The notes: a model not told the origin generated them from the sequence alone. DNA of 51,338 nt from JBFXJF01 sp050175155 (GCA_050175155.1 JBFXJF010000014.1:1-51338), one strand, 5' to 3'. Shown: positions 8,252 through 16,900, numbered from the stretch's first letter. Translations and numbers: made by a program.

Positions 8252-8767
8252 ATGGAAGAGATCCTTATAGTTGATGGATATAATATTATTGGTGCTTGGA
8301 CAGAACTAAGACATTTGAAAGAGAAGGGATTACTATCCGAAGCTAGGGATGATTTACTAACCTGGCTAGGGGAATATAAAGCTTTTTCAGGTAGAACAGT
8401 TATAGTTGTTTTTGATGCTCATCAGATTAAAGGCAAAGGCAAGAAGTATTTTGATCAGAGGGTAATTATATATTATACAGAAGAAGATGAAACCGCAGAT
8501 GAATTAATTGAGAAATTAGTTGTGAAACTAAATCATAAAAAAAAGCGAATTTATGTAGCTACATCAGATTATACGGAACAAAGAGTTGTTTTTGGGCAAG
8601 GTGCATTGAGGATTTCGGCAAGAGAATTGGAAATAGAAAAAGAAGCATTAGGGAAATCAATAACGAATAAAGTAAATTCTAGCAATGACAAAATAAACAG
8701 TAATATTTTTTCAAATTTGGATGAGGAAATGAAAAAAATCTTCGAAAAATGGCGAAGAAGCAAATAG
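8252..8767 (+). CDS. yacP: NYN-domain endoribonuclease YacP/Rae1
   Basis: A 171-residue NYN/PIN-like protein: ILIVDGYNIIGAW at the N-terminus, VVFDAH near residue 53, TADELIE near 88 and ATSDYTEQ near 110 supply the acidic cluster. The B. subtilis homologue (Rae1) is a ribosome-associated endoribonuclease that cleaves mRNA in the A site; function here follows from homology. The C-terminal ~35 residues are lysine-rich and poorly conserved. It starts at ATG 8252 after TTGGAGGA, and its stop lies just before the sigH promoter. Confidence 0.9.
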   Translation: MEEILIVDGYNIIGAWTELRHLKEKGLLSEARDDLLTWLGEYKAFSGRTVIVVFDAHQIKGKGKKYFDQRVIIYYTEEDETADELIEKLVVKLNHKKKRIYVATSDYTEQRVVFGQGALRISARELEIEKEALGKSITNKVNSSNDKINSNIFSNLDEEMKKIFEKWRRSK

Positions 8768-8773
8768 GTTTTA

Positions 8774-8802
8774 TTGACGGTGTAGTTTACATAATGTATA
8801 AT
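8774..8802 (+). promoter_or_regulatory. Sigma-A promoter of sigH
   Basis: TTGACG (8774-8779), a 17-nt spacer and a perfect TATAAT (8797-8802). It lies 39 nt upstream of the sigH start and overlaps the end of yacP by a few bases only. In B. subtilis sigH is transcribed by sigma-A RNA polymerase and repressed by AbrB; I see no way to confirm AbrB binding from sequence. Confidence 0.85.
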
Positions 8803-8841
8803 CATTTTATATTATATGGAGCGACATCGGAGGGGTTCAGC

Positions 8842-9498
8842 GTGATCTTAAGCCTCAAAGAAAGTAGATATGAAGGTTTATCTGACGAAGTGTTAGTTAG
8901 TTACATTCAAGCCGGCGATGGAGAAGCGCTTGCTTATCTTATTTTGAAGTATAAGCATTTCGTAAAAACAAAGGCAAGGTCATATTTTTTAATTGGTGCA
9001 GATAGAGAAGATATTATTCAAGAAGGTATGATTGGATTATATAAATCTATGCGTGATTTTCGTGGGGACAAGTTATCTTCTTTTAAAGCTTTTGCTGAGT
9101 TGTGTGTAACCAGGCAGATAATTACCGCAATAAAAACAGCAACTCGACAAAAACACATACCCTTGAATTCTTACGTTTCATTAGACAAACCAATCTACGA
9201 GGAGGATTCTGACAGGACGTTATTGGATATTATCTGTGGCAATAAAGTTTCAGATCCTGAGGAATTAGTCATAAATAAAGAAGAGTATGATGACATCGAG
9301 GGGAAAATGGATGAAATTCTTAGTGAATTAGAAAGAGAAGTTCTTATTTTATACTTAGATGGGAGATCGTATCAGGAGATAGCCGAAGATCTTGATAGAC
9401 AGATTAAATCAATTGACAATGCGTTACAAAGAGTAAAAAAGAAACTAGAACGGTATTTAAATAATCGGAGTGAAAATAAACTAAAAATTCATTATTAA
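8842..9498 (+). CDS. sigH: RNA polymerase sigma factor SigH (Spo0H)
   Basis: The alternative sigma factor of post-exponential growth and early sporulation, 218 residues like its B. subtilis counterpart. Region 2 is very clear (KARSYFLIGADREDIIQEG, then GLYKSMRDFRGDKLSSFKAF), followed by TRQKHIPLNS and the region 4 helix-turn-helix LDGRSYQEIAEDLDR. The start is GTG 8842 with GGAGGGG at 8829-8835; the open frame extends upstream to 8749 but would run through the promoter. It is transcribed from its own promoter and ends in a terminator, so it is probably a single-gene unit. Confidence 0.97.
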   Translation: MILSLKESRYEGLSDEVLVSYIQAGDGEALAYLILKYKHFVKTKARSYFLIGADREDIIQEGMIGLYKSMRDFRGDKLSSFKAFAELCVTRQIITAIKTATRQKHIPLNSYVSLDKPIYEEDSDRTLLDIICGNKVSDPEELVINKEEYDDIEGKMDEILSELEREVLILYLDGRSYQEIAEDLDRQIKSIDNALQRVKKKLERYLNNRSENKLKIHY

Positions 9499-9500
9499 TC

Positions 9501-9535
9501 GAGACATTAGGGGGGTTAACACTAAGTCTCTTTTT
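9501..9535 (+). terminator. Terminator after sigH
   Basis: GAGAC plus TTAG (9501-9510, one bulged A) pairs with CTAAGTCTC (9522-9530) and is followed by five T residues. It separates sigH from the rpmG-secE-nusG unit. Confidence 0.8.
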
Positions 9536-9570
9536 AATTATAAATTATTAGTACTTAATTTTTTTGTTTA

Positions 9571-9599
9571 TTGACTTTGAAATTCTGTTATGGTAGAGT
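9571..9599 (+). promoter_or_regulatory. Promoter of rpmG-secE-nusG
   Basis: TTGACT (9571-9576), 17-nt spacer and TAGAGT (9594-9599) preceded by TG at -15, an extended -10 element. About 90 nt of untranslated leader follow before rpmG; I see no clear attenuator in it. Confidence 0.65.
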
Positions 9600-9690
9600 A
9601 TTTTAGGTAACCATATGCGGACTTTATTATAGAAGTGCTTCAATGGCTATTAAATTGCTTTAATGTAAGATAAACGTGGGAGGTGTACAC

Positions 9691-9840
9691 ATGCGAGTTA
9701 CTATTACATTGGCTTGCACCGAATGCAAACAACGCAATTATACCACAAATAAAAACAAGAAGAATAATCCGGATCGCATTGAAATGAAAAAACATTGCAA
9801 ATTTTGTAATGACCATACATTACACCGCGAAACTCGTTAA
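9691..9840 (+). CDS. rpmG: 50S ribosomal protein L33 (zinc-ribbon form)
   Basis: A 49-residue L33. Two CxxC pairs, CTEC and CKFC, show the zinc-binding (C+) paralogue rather than the zinc-independent form that many Bacillales also carry. ATG 9691 follows GGGAGGTG. Position before secE and nusG is that of B. subtilis rpmGB. Confidence 0.95.
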   Translation: MRVTITLACTECKQRNYTTNKNKKNNPDRIEMKKHCKFCNDHTLHRETR

Positions 9841-9851
9841 TTGGGGGTAGA

Positions 9852-10085
9852 ATGATGGGATACGTGATGAAATTAGGTTTGGGTATTAGGAATTTTTTTA
9901 GGAATATTATAGATTTTTTGAAGGATAGTGTTCGGGAACTTAAGAAGGTTCGTTGGCCTAGCCGCAAAGAATTAATAAGCTATTCAAAAGTTGTTATTTT
10001 TACTGTGGTATTTGTTACAGTATTTTTTGTGGTTACAGATTTTATTATTTCACTATTATTGCAGTTGATTGGATTCGGAAAGTAA
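9852..10085 (+). CDS. secE: Preprotein translocase subunit SecE
   Basis: The small essential SecYEG subunit, 77 residues. The conserved amphipathic segment VRELKKVRWPSRKEL (about 27-41) precedes a single membrane helix (about 46-70), the minimal Gram-positive form. ATG 9852 or the adjacent ATG 9855 could be used; GGGGG at 9843-9847 suits the second slightly better. It lies between rpmG and nusG in the standard order; its partner secY is at 36404. Confidence 0.95.
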   Translation: MMGYVMKLGLGIRNFFRNIIDFLKDSVRELKKVRWPSRKELISYSKVVIFTVVFVTVFFVVTDFIISLLLQLIGFGK

Positions 10086-10123
10086 GTATTACGAAGGGGG
10101 AAAGGACGTCGTCCTGATCTGTC

Positions 10124-10657
10124 ATGGAAAATAAATGGTATGTTGTTCATACATATTCTGGGTATGAGAACAAGGTTAAAACCAACTTAGAAAAACGTGT
10201 TGAATCCATGGGTATGGGGGACCAAATTTTTAGAGTACTTGTTCCAATGGAAGAAGAGGTTGAAAACAAAGCAGGTAAAAAGAAGGTTATCATGAGAAAA
10301 GTTTTCCCTGGATATATTCTAGTTGAAATGAGTATGACCGATGAGTCGTGGTATGTTGTTCGCAACACGCCAGGTGTTACTGGATTTGTTGGTTCATCAG
10401 GTGCTGGCTCTAAACCTAATCCCTTATTAGATGACGAGGTTAAAGCGATTTTTAAACATATGGGAATTATTGAGGCTCGACCTAAGATTGATTTTTCTCT
10501 AAAGGAAAGTGTCAAAGTCATTGATGGACCATTCGAGGACTTTATAGGGTGCATCGAAGAAATAAATGCCGAGAAGCTAAAAATTAAAGTTTTAGTAAAC
10601 ATGTTTGGAAGAGAAACGAAAGTAGAACTAGATTTTGAGCAAATAAAAAAAATCTAG
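10124..10657 (+). CDS. nusG: Transcription termination/antitermination protein NusG
   Basis: A 177-residue NusG with the NGN domain (NKWYVVHTYSGYENKV at the N-terminus, FPGYILVEM, VRNTPGVTGFVG) and a C-terminal KOW domain (VKVIDGPFEDFIGCIEEI). It binds RNA polymerase and links it to Rho, NusA or the ribosome. The start must be ATG 10124, because an in-frame TGA lies at 10115-10117. Yet the best ribosome site (AAAGGA, 10101-10106) is 17 nt away, with a short palindrome, AGGAC-GTC-GTCCT, in between. That spacing is unusual and may matter for translation. Confidence 0.97.
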   Translation: MENKWYVVHTYSGYENKVKTNLEKRVESMGMGDQIFRVLVPMEEEVENKAGKKKVIMRKVFPGYILVEMSMTDESWYVVRNTPGVTGFVGSSGAGSKPNPLLDDEVKAIFKHMGIIEARPKIDFSLKESVKVIDGPFEDFIGCIEEINAEKLKIKVLVNMFGRETKVELDFEQIKKI

Positions 10658-10676
10658 GTTAATTTTAGTAATTTAA

Positions 10677-10702
10677 GTGGGAGGGAAAACCCCGCTAACC
10701 AC
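10677..10702 (+). promoter_or_regulatory. Putative L1-binding hairpin upstream of rplK
   Basis: GTGG (10677-10680) pairs with CCAC (10699-10702). An inner stem GGG/CCC (10683-10685 with 10690-10692) is separated by GA on the 5' side and by CGCTAA on the 3' side. Two helices joined by an asymmetric loop with GA on one side and a purine-ended 6-nt strand on the other is the form recognised by ribosomal protein L1 in 23S rRNA and in its own mRNA. The same architecture recurs before rplA. Binding is inferred, not shown. Confidence 0.55.
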
Positions 10703-10728
10703 ATTTTGGCGTTAAGGAGGTGTTTCGC

Positions 10729-11154
10729 ATGGCAAAAAAAGTAATTAAAATAGTAAAGCTTCAAATCCCCGCTGGAAAGGCAAATCCAGCACCACCAGTT
10801 GGACCTGCTTTAGGTCAGGCGGGTGTAAACATAATGGGATTTTGTAAAGAATATAATGCTCGCACGGCAGATCAAGTTGGATTAATTATACCTGTTGAAA
10901 TAACAGTTTATGAGGATCGTTCATTTACTTTTATTACAAAAACACCACCGGCGGCAGTATTATTAAAAAAAGCTGCTGGAATAGAAAGTGGTTCAGGTCA
11001 ACCAAATACAAAAAAAGTGGCAACTTTAAAACGAGATAAAGTAAAAGAGATTGCTGAAGCTAAGATGCCTGATTTAAATGCAGCTAGCATAGAAGCTGCA
11101 ATGCGCATAGTAGAAGGTACAGCTCGTAGTATGGGCATTGTTATAGAAGATTAA
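10729..11154 (+). CDS. rplK: 50S ribosomal protein L11
   Basis: L11 (141 residues), the base of the GTPase-associated centre. The N-terminal domain contains KLQIPAGKANPAPPVGPALG with the proline hinge; the C-terminal RNA-binding domain contains the GSGQPNTKKV and MPDLNA segments. ATG 10729 follows a near-perfect AAGGAGGTG (10714-10722); the track-length frame from 10720 starts inside this site. It forms a unit with rplA; a hairpin like an L1 site precedes each gene. Confidence 0.97.
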   Translation: MAKKVIKIVKLQIPAGKANPAPPVGPALGQAGVNIMGFCKEYNARTADQVGLIIPVEITVYEDRSFTFITKTPPAAVLLKKAAGIESGSGQPNTKKVATLKRDKVKEIAEAKMPDLNAASIEAAMRIVEGTARSMGIVIED

Positions 11155-11193
11155 TAGGTAAGAATGAGAGTTGGCAATCGTCAACTCAAAATT

Positions 11194-11219
11194 GTGGGAG
11201 GTTAATCCGCGAAAACCAC
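11194..11219 (+). promoter_or_regulatory. Putative L1-binding hairpin upstream of rplA
   Basis: GTGG (11194-11197) pairs with CCAC (11216-11219) and GG (11200-11201) with CC (11207-11208). GA separates the stems on the 5' side and GCGAAAA on the 3' side, matching the hairpin before rplK with a different loop and linker. It lies just ahead of the rplA ribosome site. A second stem-loop, GAGTTG/CAACTC (11168-11187), lies upstream. The resemblance to the L1 recognition fold suggests feedback by L1 on its own gene; this is inference. Confidence 0.55.
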
Positions 11220-11235
11220 GAAGGAGGAATAATTA

Positions 11236-11931
11236 ATGGCTAAATTAAGCAAAAAATATCAAGAAGCAATAAAACTATATGATCGTGAACAGACATACGA
11301 CCCTTCAGAGGCAGTAACCATAGTAAAAAAAATGGCTACAGCTAAATTTGATGAAACGGTTGAGATTGCTGTTCGTTTGGGAATAGATCCTAGAAAAGCT
11401 GACCAACAAATTAGGGGAGCTGTAGTATTGCCTTACGGAACTGGCAAGGTACAACGAGTGTTAGTTTTTGCTAAAGGGGAAAAAGTAAAGGAAGCGGAAC
11501 AAGCTGGTGCTGATTATGTTGGAGACGAAGAGTACATCAATAAAATACAGCAAGGTTGGTTTGATTTTGATGTAATAGTAGCAACACCTGATATGATGGC
11601 TGCTGTTGGTAAATTGGGTAGGGTATTAGGTCCGAAAGGATTAATGCCGAATCCAAAAACAGGTACAGTTACATTTGATGTTGACAAAGCAGTTAAAGAG
11701 ATAAAAGCTGGTAAAATTGAATACCGATCTGATAAAGTCGGTAATATTCATGCTCCTATTGGCAGAGCTTCGTTTGAGAATGAAAAACTTATTGAAAATT
11801 TTCAAACAGTAATTGATGTTCTAATTAAAGCAAAACCTGCTTCTGCTAAGGGACAATATATTAAAAATATTGCTATAAGTTCAACAATGAGTCCGAGTGT
11901 AAAAATAAGTTTATCAAAAGTTTCAAAATAA
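11236..11931 (+). CDS. rplA: 50S ribosomal protein L1
   Basis: L1 (231 residues) forms the mobile stalk at the E site and is a translational repressor in many bacteria. The conserved block GRVLGPKGLMPNPKTGTV is present near residues 130-147, and the N-terminal RNA-binding face contains the KFDETVEIAVRLGIDP segment. ATG 11236 follows GAAGGAGG. A probable promoter for rplJ begins only 2 nt after its stop. Confidence 0.97.
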   Translation: MAKLSKKYQEAIKLYDREQTYDPSEAVTIVKKMATAKFDETVEIAVRLGIDPRKADQQIRGAVVLPYGTGKVQRVLVFAKGEKVKEAEQAGADYVGDEEYINKIQQGWFDFDVIVATPDMMAAVGKLGRVLGPKGLMPNPKTGTVTFDVDKAVKEIKAGKIEYRSDKVGNIHAPIGRASFENEKLIENFQTVIDVLIKAKPASAKGQYIKNIAISSTMSPSVKISLSKVSK

Positions 11932-11933
11932 TT

Positions 11934-11963
11934 TTGACTTTTAACTTATAGACGTGTTAAGAT
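11934..11963 (+). promoter_or_regulatory. Promoter of rplJ-rplL
   Basis: TTGACT (11934-11939), 18-nt spacer, TAAGAT (11958-11963). It lies directly after rplA and ahead of the L10 leader RNA, so rplJL can be expressed apart from rplKA. Confidence 0.65.
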
Positions 11964-11984
11964 TGTTTTTGTTAAAAAAATATA

Positions 11985-12120
11985 ATTTTGCTTACCGTAG
12001 ACAGTAGGTGCTTACAAGCTTAATTTCCTACCGAGGTGATAATATTCTATTTATGATATTATACCTTTGCTGTTTGCGAGGGTATTTTTTATGTTTAAAA
12101 AGAATAGCAAAACGGGAGGT
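11985..12120 (+). promoter_or_regulatory. L10 leader RNA with intrinsic terminator
   Basis: The leader carries the conserved segments AGACAGTAGGTGC (about 12000-12012) and CTACCGAGG, typical of the ribosomal protein L10 leader family. A 10-bp stem (ATACCTTTGC, 12061-12070, with GCGAGGGTAT, 12076-12085) and a T run to 12090 forms a terminator before the gene. The known model is that L10, or the L10(L12)4 complex, binds the leader and promotes termination, balancing stalk protein output. Confidence 0.85.
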
Positions 12121-12127
12121 GTATTTA

Positions 12128-12616
12128 GTGGGAGTTCGCGAGGAAAAAGGTAAAGTGGTATCAGAGATTATTGAAAAATTTAAAAATAGTAAAACAACTA
12201 TAATAACTGATTATCGCGGTTTAGATGTGACAGAAATTACACAATTAAGGAAAAACCTTCGGGAAGCGGGAGTCGAATATAGAGTATTAAAAAATAGTCT
12301 TGTTAGACGTGCGACTGCGGAGATTGAATTAACAGAACTTGATGAATTTCTAAAAGGTCCTACAGCTATAGCATTCAGTGATAATGATTTAGTAGCTCCA
12401 GCAAAAATTCTGTTTGAGTTTGCTAAAAAAAATACTGCTTTGGAAATTAAAGCAGGTCTATTAGAGGGAAGTATACTATCATTTGAGCAAGTGAAAAATT
12501 TAGCTACGCTACCTTCAAGAGAAGGATTGCTTTCAATGCTACTTAGTGTGTTACAAGCTCCAATGAGAAACATGGCTTGTGTAGTTAAAGCGGTTGCAGA
12601 AATAAAGGAAACATAG
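12128..12616 (+). CDS. rplJ: 50S ribosomal protein L10
   Basis: L10 (162 residues) anchors L7/L12 dimers to the ribosome. The N-terminal rRNA-binding part contains ITDYRGLDVTEITQLRKNLR and the VLKNSLVRRA segment; the C-terminal helix for L12 binding (LSVLQAPMRNMACVVKAVAE) ends the protein. GTG 12128 was selected because GGGAGGT lies at 12114-12120 and L10 proteins start around VREEK; the frame open from 12008 would read through the leader terminator. Confidence 0.96.
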   Translation: MGVREEKGKVVSEIIEKFKNSKTTIITDYRGLDVTEITQLRKNLREAGVEYRVLKNSLVRRATAEIELTELDEFLKGPTAIAFSDNDLVAPAKILFEFAKKNTALEIKAGLLEGSILSFEQVKNLATLPSREGLLSMLLSVLQAPMRNMACVVKAVAEIKET

Positions 12617-12659
12617 AAGCTATAAAATATTATTTAAAAAAATTGGGAGGTATTTATAA

Positions 12660-13022
12660 ATGACGAAAGAGCAAATAATAGAAGCGATTAAAGGTATGTC
12701 AGTTTTAGATCTAAATGATTTAGTTAAAGCAATTGAAGAAGAATTCGGAGTAACAGCTGCAGCACCAATGGCTTTAGCGGGTGCAGTTGCAGTTGAAGAA
12801 GTACAAGAACAAACAGAATTTAATGTAAATTTACTAAGTGCAGGATCTTCTAAAATAAACGTAATTAAAGCAGTTCGTGAAATTACTGGATTAGGATTAA
12901 AAGAAGCAAAAGAGCTAGTAGACAATACTCCAAAAACAGTTAAAGAAGGAGTTTCAAAGGAAGAAGCTGAAACTACTAAAGCTAAATTAGAAGAAGTAGG
13001 AGCTTCTGTAGAAATTAAGTAA
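12660..13022 (+). CDS. rplL: 50S ribosomal protein L7/L12
   Basis: L7/L12 (120 residues), the stalk protein that recruits translational GTPases. The N-terminal dimerisation domain (residues 1-35), an Ala/Val-rich hinge (about 36-50) and the globular C-terminal domain with LGLKEAKELVDNTPKTVKEG are all visible. It follows rplJ after 43 nt and is closed by a terminator at 13039-13066. Confidence 0.97.
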   Translation: MTKEQIIEAIKGMSVLDLNDLVKAIEEEFGVTAAAPMALAGAVAVEEVQEQTEFNVNLLSAGSSKINVIKAVREITGLGLKEAKELVDNTPKTVKEGVSKEEAETTKAKLEEVGASVEIK

Positions 13023-13038
13023 CTAAAATTAATAGGTA

Positions 13039-13066
13039 ACCCGTTGTATTAAACAGCGGGTTTTTT
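13039..13066 (+). terminator. Terminator after rplL
   Basis: ACCCGTTGT (13039-13047) pairs with ACAGCGGGT (13053-13061, one G-U pair) around ATTAA and is followed by a run of six T residues. Confidence 0.88.
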
Positions 13067-13109
13067 GGATAATATAGGTATTAATTAAGTAGGTTTGAGG
13101 GAGACTTCT

Positions 13110-13721
13110 ATGACTGACCATTATTATAGTCAAGTACCAGTTGTAAAGAATGATCGAAGATATCTTAAAGTCCATTTCCTGGGGAAGGATTTTAATTTTG
13201 TAACTGACTCTGGAGTTTTCTCAAAACAAAAAATAGACTTTGGAACGTCACTGTTAATAGAGTCGTTTAACGGAACTAAAAGCGCAAAAGTATTAGACAT
13301 GGGTTGCGGGTATGGACCGCTAGGAATAGTGATATCATCATCAATGGATTCTGGAAAAGTAATATTGGTAGACATAAATGAAAGAGCGATAGAATTAACT
13401 AAGGGAAATATTTTTTTAAATAAAGAATCTATTAGTAAGAATGTTGAGTTATCTGCTATTCAATCTGATGGTTTTACAACAATTGAGGAAACGGAATTTA
13501 ATTATATATTATTAAATCCTCCTATAAGAGCCGGAAAAACCATAGTTTATAAATTATACGAACAAGCATTTCAATATTTAGTTAAAGATGGAGAAATATG
13601 GATAGTAATTAGAAAAAAACAAGGGGCCTTGTCATCCATAGATAAACTTAAAACGATATATAAAAAAATTGAAATTATAAATCGCGAAAAGGGTTATTAC
13701 ATTTTAAAAGGTACTAAATAA
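13110..13721 (+). CDS. ybxB: Class I SAM-dependent methyltransferase, RsmC-like (YbxB)
   Basis: A 203-residue methyltransferase small-domain (MTS) protein. The SAM-binding motif VLDMGCGYGPLGI is near residue 67, an acidic VDINERA strand near 90, and the catalytic NPPIRAGK (an NPPY/NPPI motif typical of N2-guanine rRNA methyltransferases such as RsmC) near 135. It corresponds in place and length to B. subtilis YbxB between rplL and rpoB; the exact 16S target is by homology only. ATG 13110 follows GAGGGA. Confidence 0.9.
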   Translation: MTDHYYSQVPVVKNDRRYLKVHFLGKDFNFVTDSGVFSKQKIDFGTSLLIESFNGTKSAKVLDMGCGYGPLGIVISSSMDSGKVILVDINERAIELTKGNIFLNKESISKNVELSAIQSDGFTTIEETEFNYILLNPPIRAGKTIVYKLYEQAFQYLVKDGEIWIVIRKKQGALSSIDKLKTIYKKIEIINREKGYYILKGTK

Positions 13722-13730
13722 CTTATCTAC

Positions 13731-13759
13731 TTGACTAAATTTTATGTTTATGATATCGT
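13731..13759 (+). promoter_or_regulatory. Candidate promoter for rpoBC
   Basis: TTGACT (13731-13736), 17-nt spacer and TATCGT (13754-13759) preceded by TG (extended -10). The upstream part (13721-13735) matches the IS terminal sequence at 99-113 in 14 of 15 positions, so the -35 may derive from a mobile-element end. The remaining gap to rpoB is AT-rich with the attenuator-like hairpin below. Confidence 0.5.
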
Positions 13760-13862
13760 TGTAAGATGTAAAATTGGCAATAATGGATTATTATGTCTTT
13801 TTATAATAAAAATAATATAAAAGGAACGAGGTAGTTAAATTTTAACCGTATATATATTTATA

Positions 13863-13895
13863 AAAAATGAGGTTTTCAAACCCATTTTTCTTTTT
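13863..13895 (+). terminator. Attenuator-like hairpin just upstream of rpoB
   Basis: AAAAATG plus GGTT (left arm 13863-13874, one bulged A) pairs with AACCCATTTTT (13879-13889), then TCTTTTTG. It has the form of an intrinsic terminator, with T residues to 13895, only about 40 nt before the rpoB start. It could reduce read-through from rplJL-ybxB or regulate rpoB by attenuation. Confidence 0.6.
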
Positions 13896-13932
13896 GTATT
13901 TTAAATACTCTGTTCTTAAGGGGTGAAAAGAT

Positions 13933-16900
13933 TTGTCAGGACATCTTGTACAGTTAGGTAAAAGACAACGTAGAAGTTATGCTAGAATTAAAGAGGTACT
14001 AGACGTACCTAATCTTATTGAAATTCAAATAGAATCTTATCAATGGTTTTTGGATATTGGATTAAAAGAGATGTTTAAAGATATTTCTCCTATTCAAGAC
14101 TTTGCTGGGAATTTGATTCTAGAATTTTTTGATTATAGCTTAGGCGAACCAAAATATTCAGTTGAGGAATCCAAAGAACGTGATGTAACTTATTCTGCTC
14201 CACTTAGGGCGAAGGTTCGTCTCATTAATAAGGAAACTGGAGAGGTTAAGGAACAAGAAGTATTTATGGGAGATTTTCCATTAATGACCGAGACTGGTAC
14301 ATTTGTAATTAATGGAGCGGAAAGAGTAATAGTTAGTCAGCTTGTACGTTCACCGAGCGTTTATTTTAGTACGAAAATGGATAAAAACGGGAGAAATAAT
14401 TTCACGTCGACTGTTATTCCAAATAGAGGTGCGTGGTTAGAACTTGAAACGGACGTCAAGGACGTTATTTACGTGAGAATTGATCGCACTAGGAAATTGC
14501 CAGTAACGGTTCTTCTAAGAGCTTTAGGATTCAGCACAGATGAAGAAATTATTGAATTATTGGGTGACAATGATTACATAAGAAACACACTTGAAAAAGA
14601 TAATACGGATTCAACAGAAAGAGCGTTGTTAGAAATTTATGAACGCTTACGTCCAGGTGAACCACCGACAGTTGAAAATGCAAAAAGTCTTCTAGTGTCA
14701 AGATTTTTCGATCCAAAAAGATATGACTTAGCTGACGTAGGACGTTACAAAATAAATAAAAAACTTCATATAAAGAATAGATTGTTTAATCAAAAAGTAG
14801 CTGAAAATTTAATTAATCCTAATACCGGTGAAATATTAGCCGAGGTTGGACAGATTATAGATCGCAGATTACTAAATAAATTAATACCTTATCTTGAAAA
14901 TGGAGTAAATTATATTAATTATGAACCTGTAGGCGGGATTTTAGAAGAGGGAATACCACTTCAATCTATTAAGATATTTTCTCCGTTAGAGGATAAGCAA
15001 GTAATTAAAGTTCTATCTAATCAAATAGTAGATATTAATACCAAACATATTACTCCTGCAGATATTATATCCTCTATTAGCTATTTTATTAATCTCCTGT
15101 ATGGAGTAGGGAACACTGATGATATTGATCATCTGGGTAATCGCCGTCTACGTTCGGTAGGGGAATTATTGCAGAATCAATTTAGAATCGGTTTATCACG
15201 AATGGAGAGAGTGGTTCGTGAGAGAATGTCGATTCAGGATGTAAATATGATCACACCACAGGCATTAATTAATATTAGGCCCGTTATAGCTTCGATCAAA
15301 GAATTTTTTGGTAGTAGTCAACTTTCACAATTTATGGATCAAACTAACCCATTATCAGAGTTAACACATAAAAGAAGGTTGAGCGCGTTAGGACCAGGTG
15401 GATTAACCAGAGAAAGGGCAGGGTTTGAGGTTCGTGACGTTCATCATTCCCATTATGGGAGGATGTGTCCAATTGAAACACCTGAGGGACCAAATATAGG
15501 GTTAATCAATTCGTTGTCGAGTTTTGCTCGGGTAAACAAATATGGTTTTATAGAAACACCTTATAGGAAGGTTGACCCTGATACTAATAGGATAACTAAT
15601 GAAATAGTATATTTAACGGCAGATGAGGAAGACAATTACGTTATTGCTCAAGCAAATGTTAAATTTGATGATGATGGAAATTTTCTTGAAGACGAAGTAG
15701 TCACTAGGTATGAAGATGCAAATATTATTATAGCAAAAGAGAATGTGGATTTTATAGATGTATCTCCAAAACAAGTTGTGTCTATAGCTACTGCTATGAT
15801 TCCCTTTTTGGAAAACGATGATTCAAACCGTGCGTTGATGGGTTCAAACATGCAGCGTCAAGCGGTTCCTCTATTAGTCTCTGAAGCACCGATTATTGGT
15901 ACAGGGATGGAGTATAAAGCTGCAAAGGATTCTGGAGTTTGTATAGTTTCAAAACATGATGGAGTAGTTCAACGAGTTGATGCACGAGAAATTACAATTA
16001 GAATTCAAAAAGAGATTGATGGAAATATTGTTAATGGTGATTTAATCAAACACAAACTTCATAAATTTGTTCGTTCAAACCAGGGAACTTGTATAAACCA
16101 AAAACCCCTGGTTAGGAAAGGCGATACAATAAGAACTGGAGATATTATTGCTGATGGTCCTTCTACCGAGATGGGGGAGTTGGCTCTAGGTAGGAATGTG
16201 ATAGTAGCTTTTATGACTTGGGAAGGTTACAATTACGAAGATGCCATTTTGTTGAGTGAAAAGTTAGTTAAGGAAGATGTATATACTTCTGTTCATATTG
16301 AAGAATATGAATCGGAAGCCCGGGATACTAAGCTTGGACCTGAGGAGATAACAAGGGATATACCTAATGTTGGTGAAGAGGCACTGAAAAACTTAGACGA
16401 ACGAGGCATAATTAGGATTGGTGCTGAAATTCGGCCAGGTGATATATTGGTCGGAAAAGTAACGCCAAAAGGTGTAACTGAGCTAACGGCTGAAGAACGT
16501 TTATTGCATGCGATTTTTGGAGAAAAGGCCAGGGAAGTTCGTGACACTTCTTTAAGAGCACCACATGGACAGGATGGAATAATAGTCGACGTAAAAGTAT
16601 TTACAAGAGAAAACGGTGACGAACTACCTCCTGGAGTTAATTATTTGGTTCGTGTATATATAGCTCAAAAAAGGAAAATATCACAAGGGGATAAGATAGC
16701 AGGAAGACATGGGAATAAAGGGGTTATTGCAAGGATATTACCTGAAGAAGATATGCCATTCCTTCCAGACGGAACACCTGTTGAGGTAGTATTGAATCCA
16801 TTAGGAGTTCCATCAAGAATGAATATCGGACAGGTTTTAGAGGTACATCTTGGATGGGCAGCTAAAAGTTTAGGGATTCATATAGCAACTCCGGTATTTG

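Noticed and set aside
9499..9690. tRNA genes in the larger gaps (sigH-rpmG, ybxB-rpoB, rpsK-rpoA, truA-rplM)
   Set aside because: No GTTCRANNC-type T-loop with a matching acceptor stem was seen in any of them.
10147..10602. Minus-strand open frame opposite nusG
   Set aside because: Shadow of nusG; the plus strand product is unambiguous and no start signals exist on the minus strand.
12008..12127. Upstream extension of rplJ to 12008
   Set aside because: It would translate through the L10 leader and its terminator; GTG 12128 has a proper ribosome site and the family start.
15312..15440. Rifampicin-resistance changes in rpoB
   Set aside because: The cluster residues commonly mutated are all the sensitive type.
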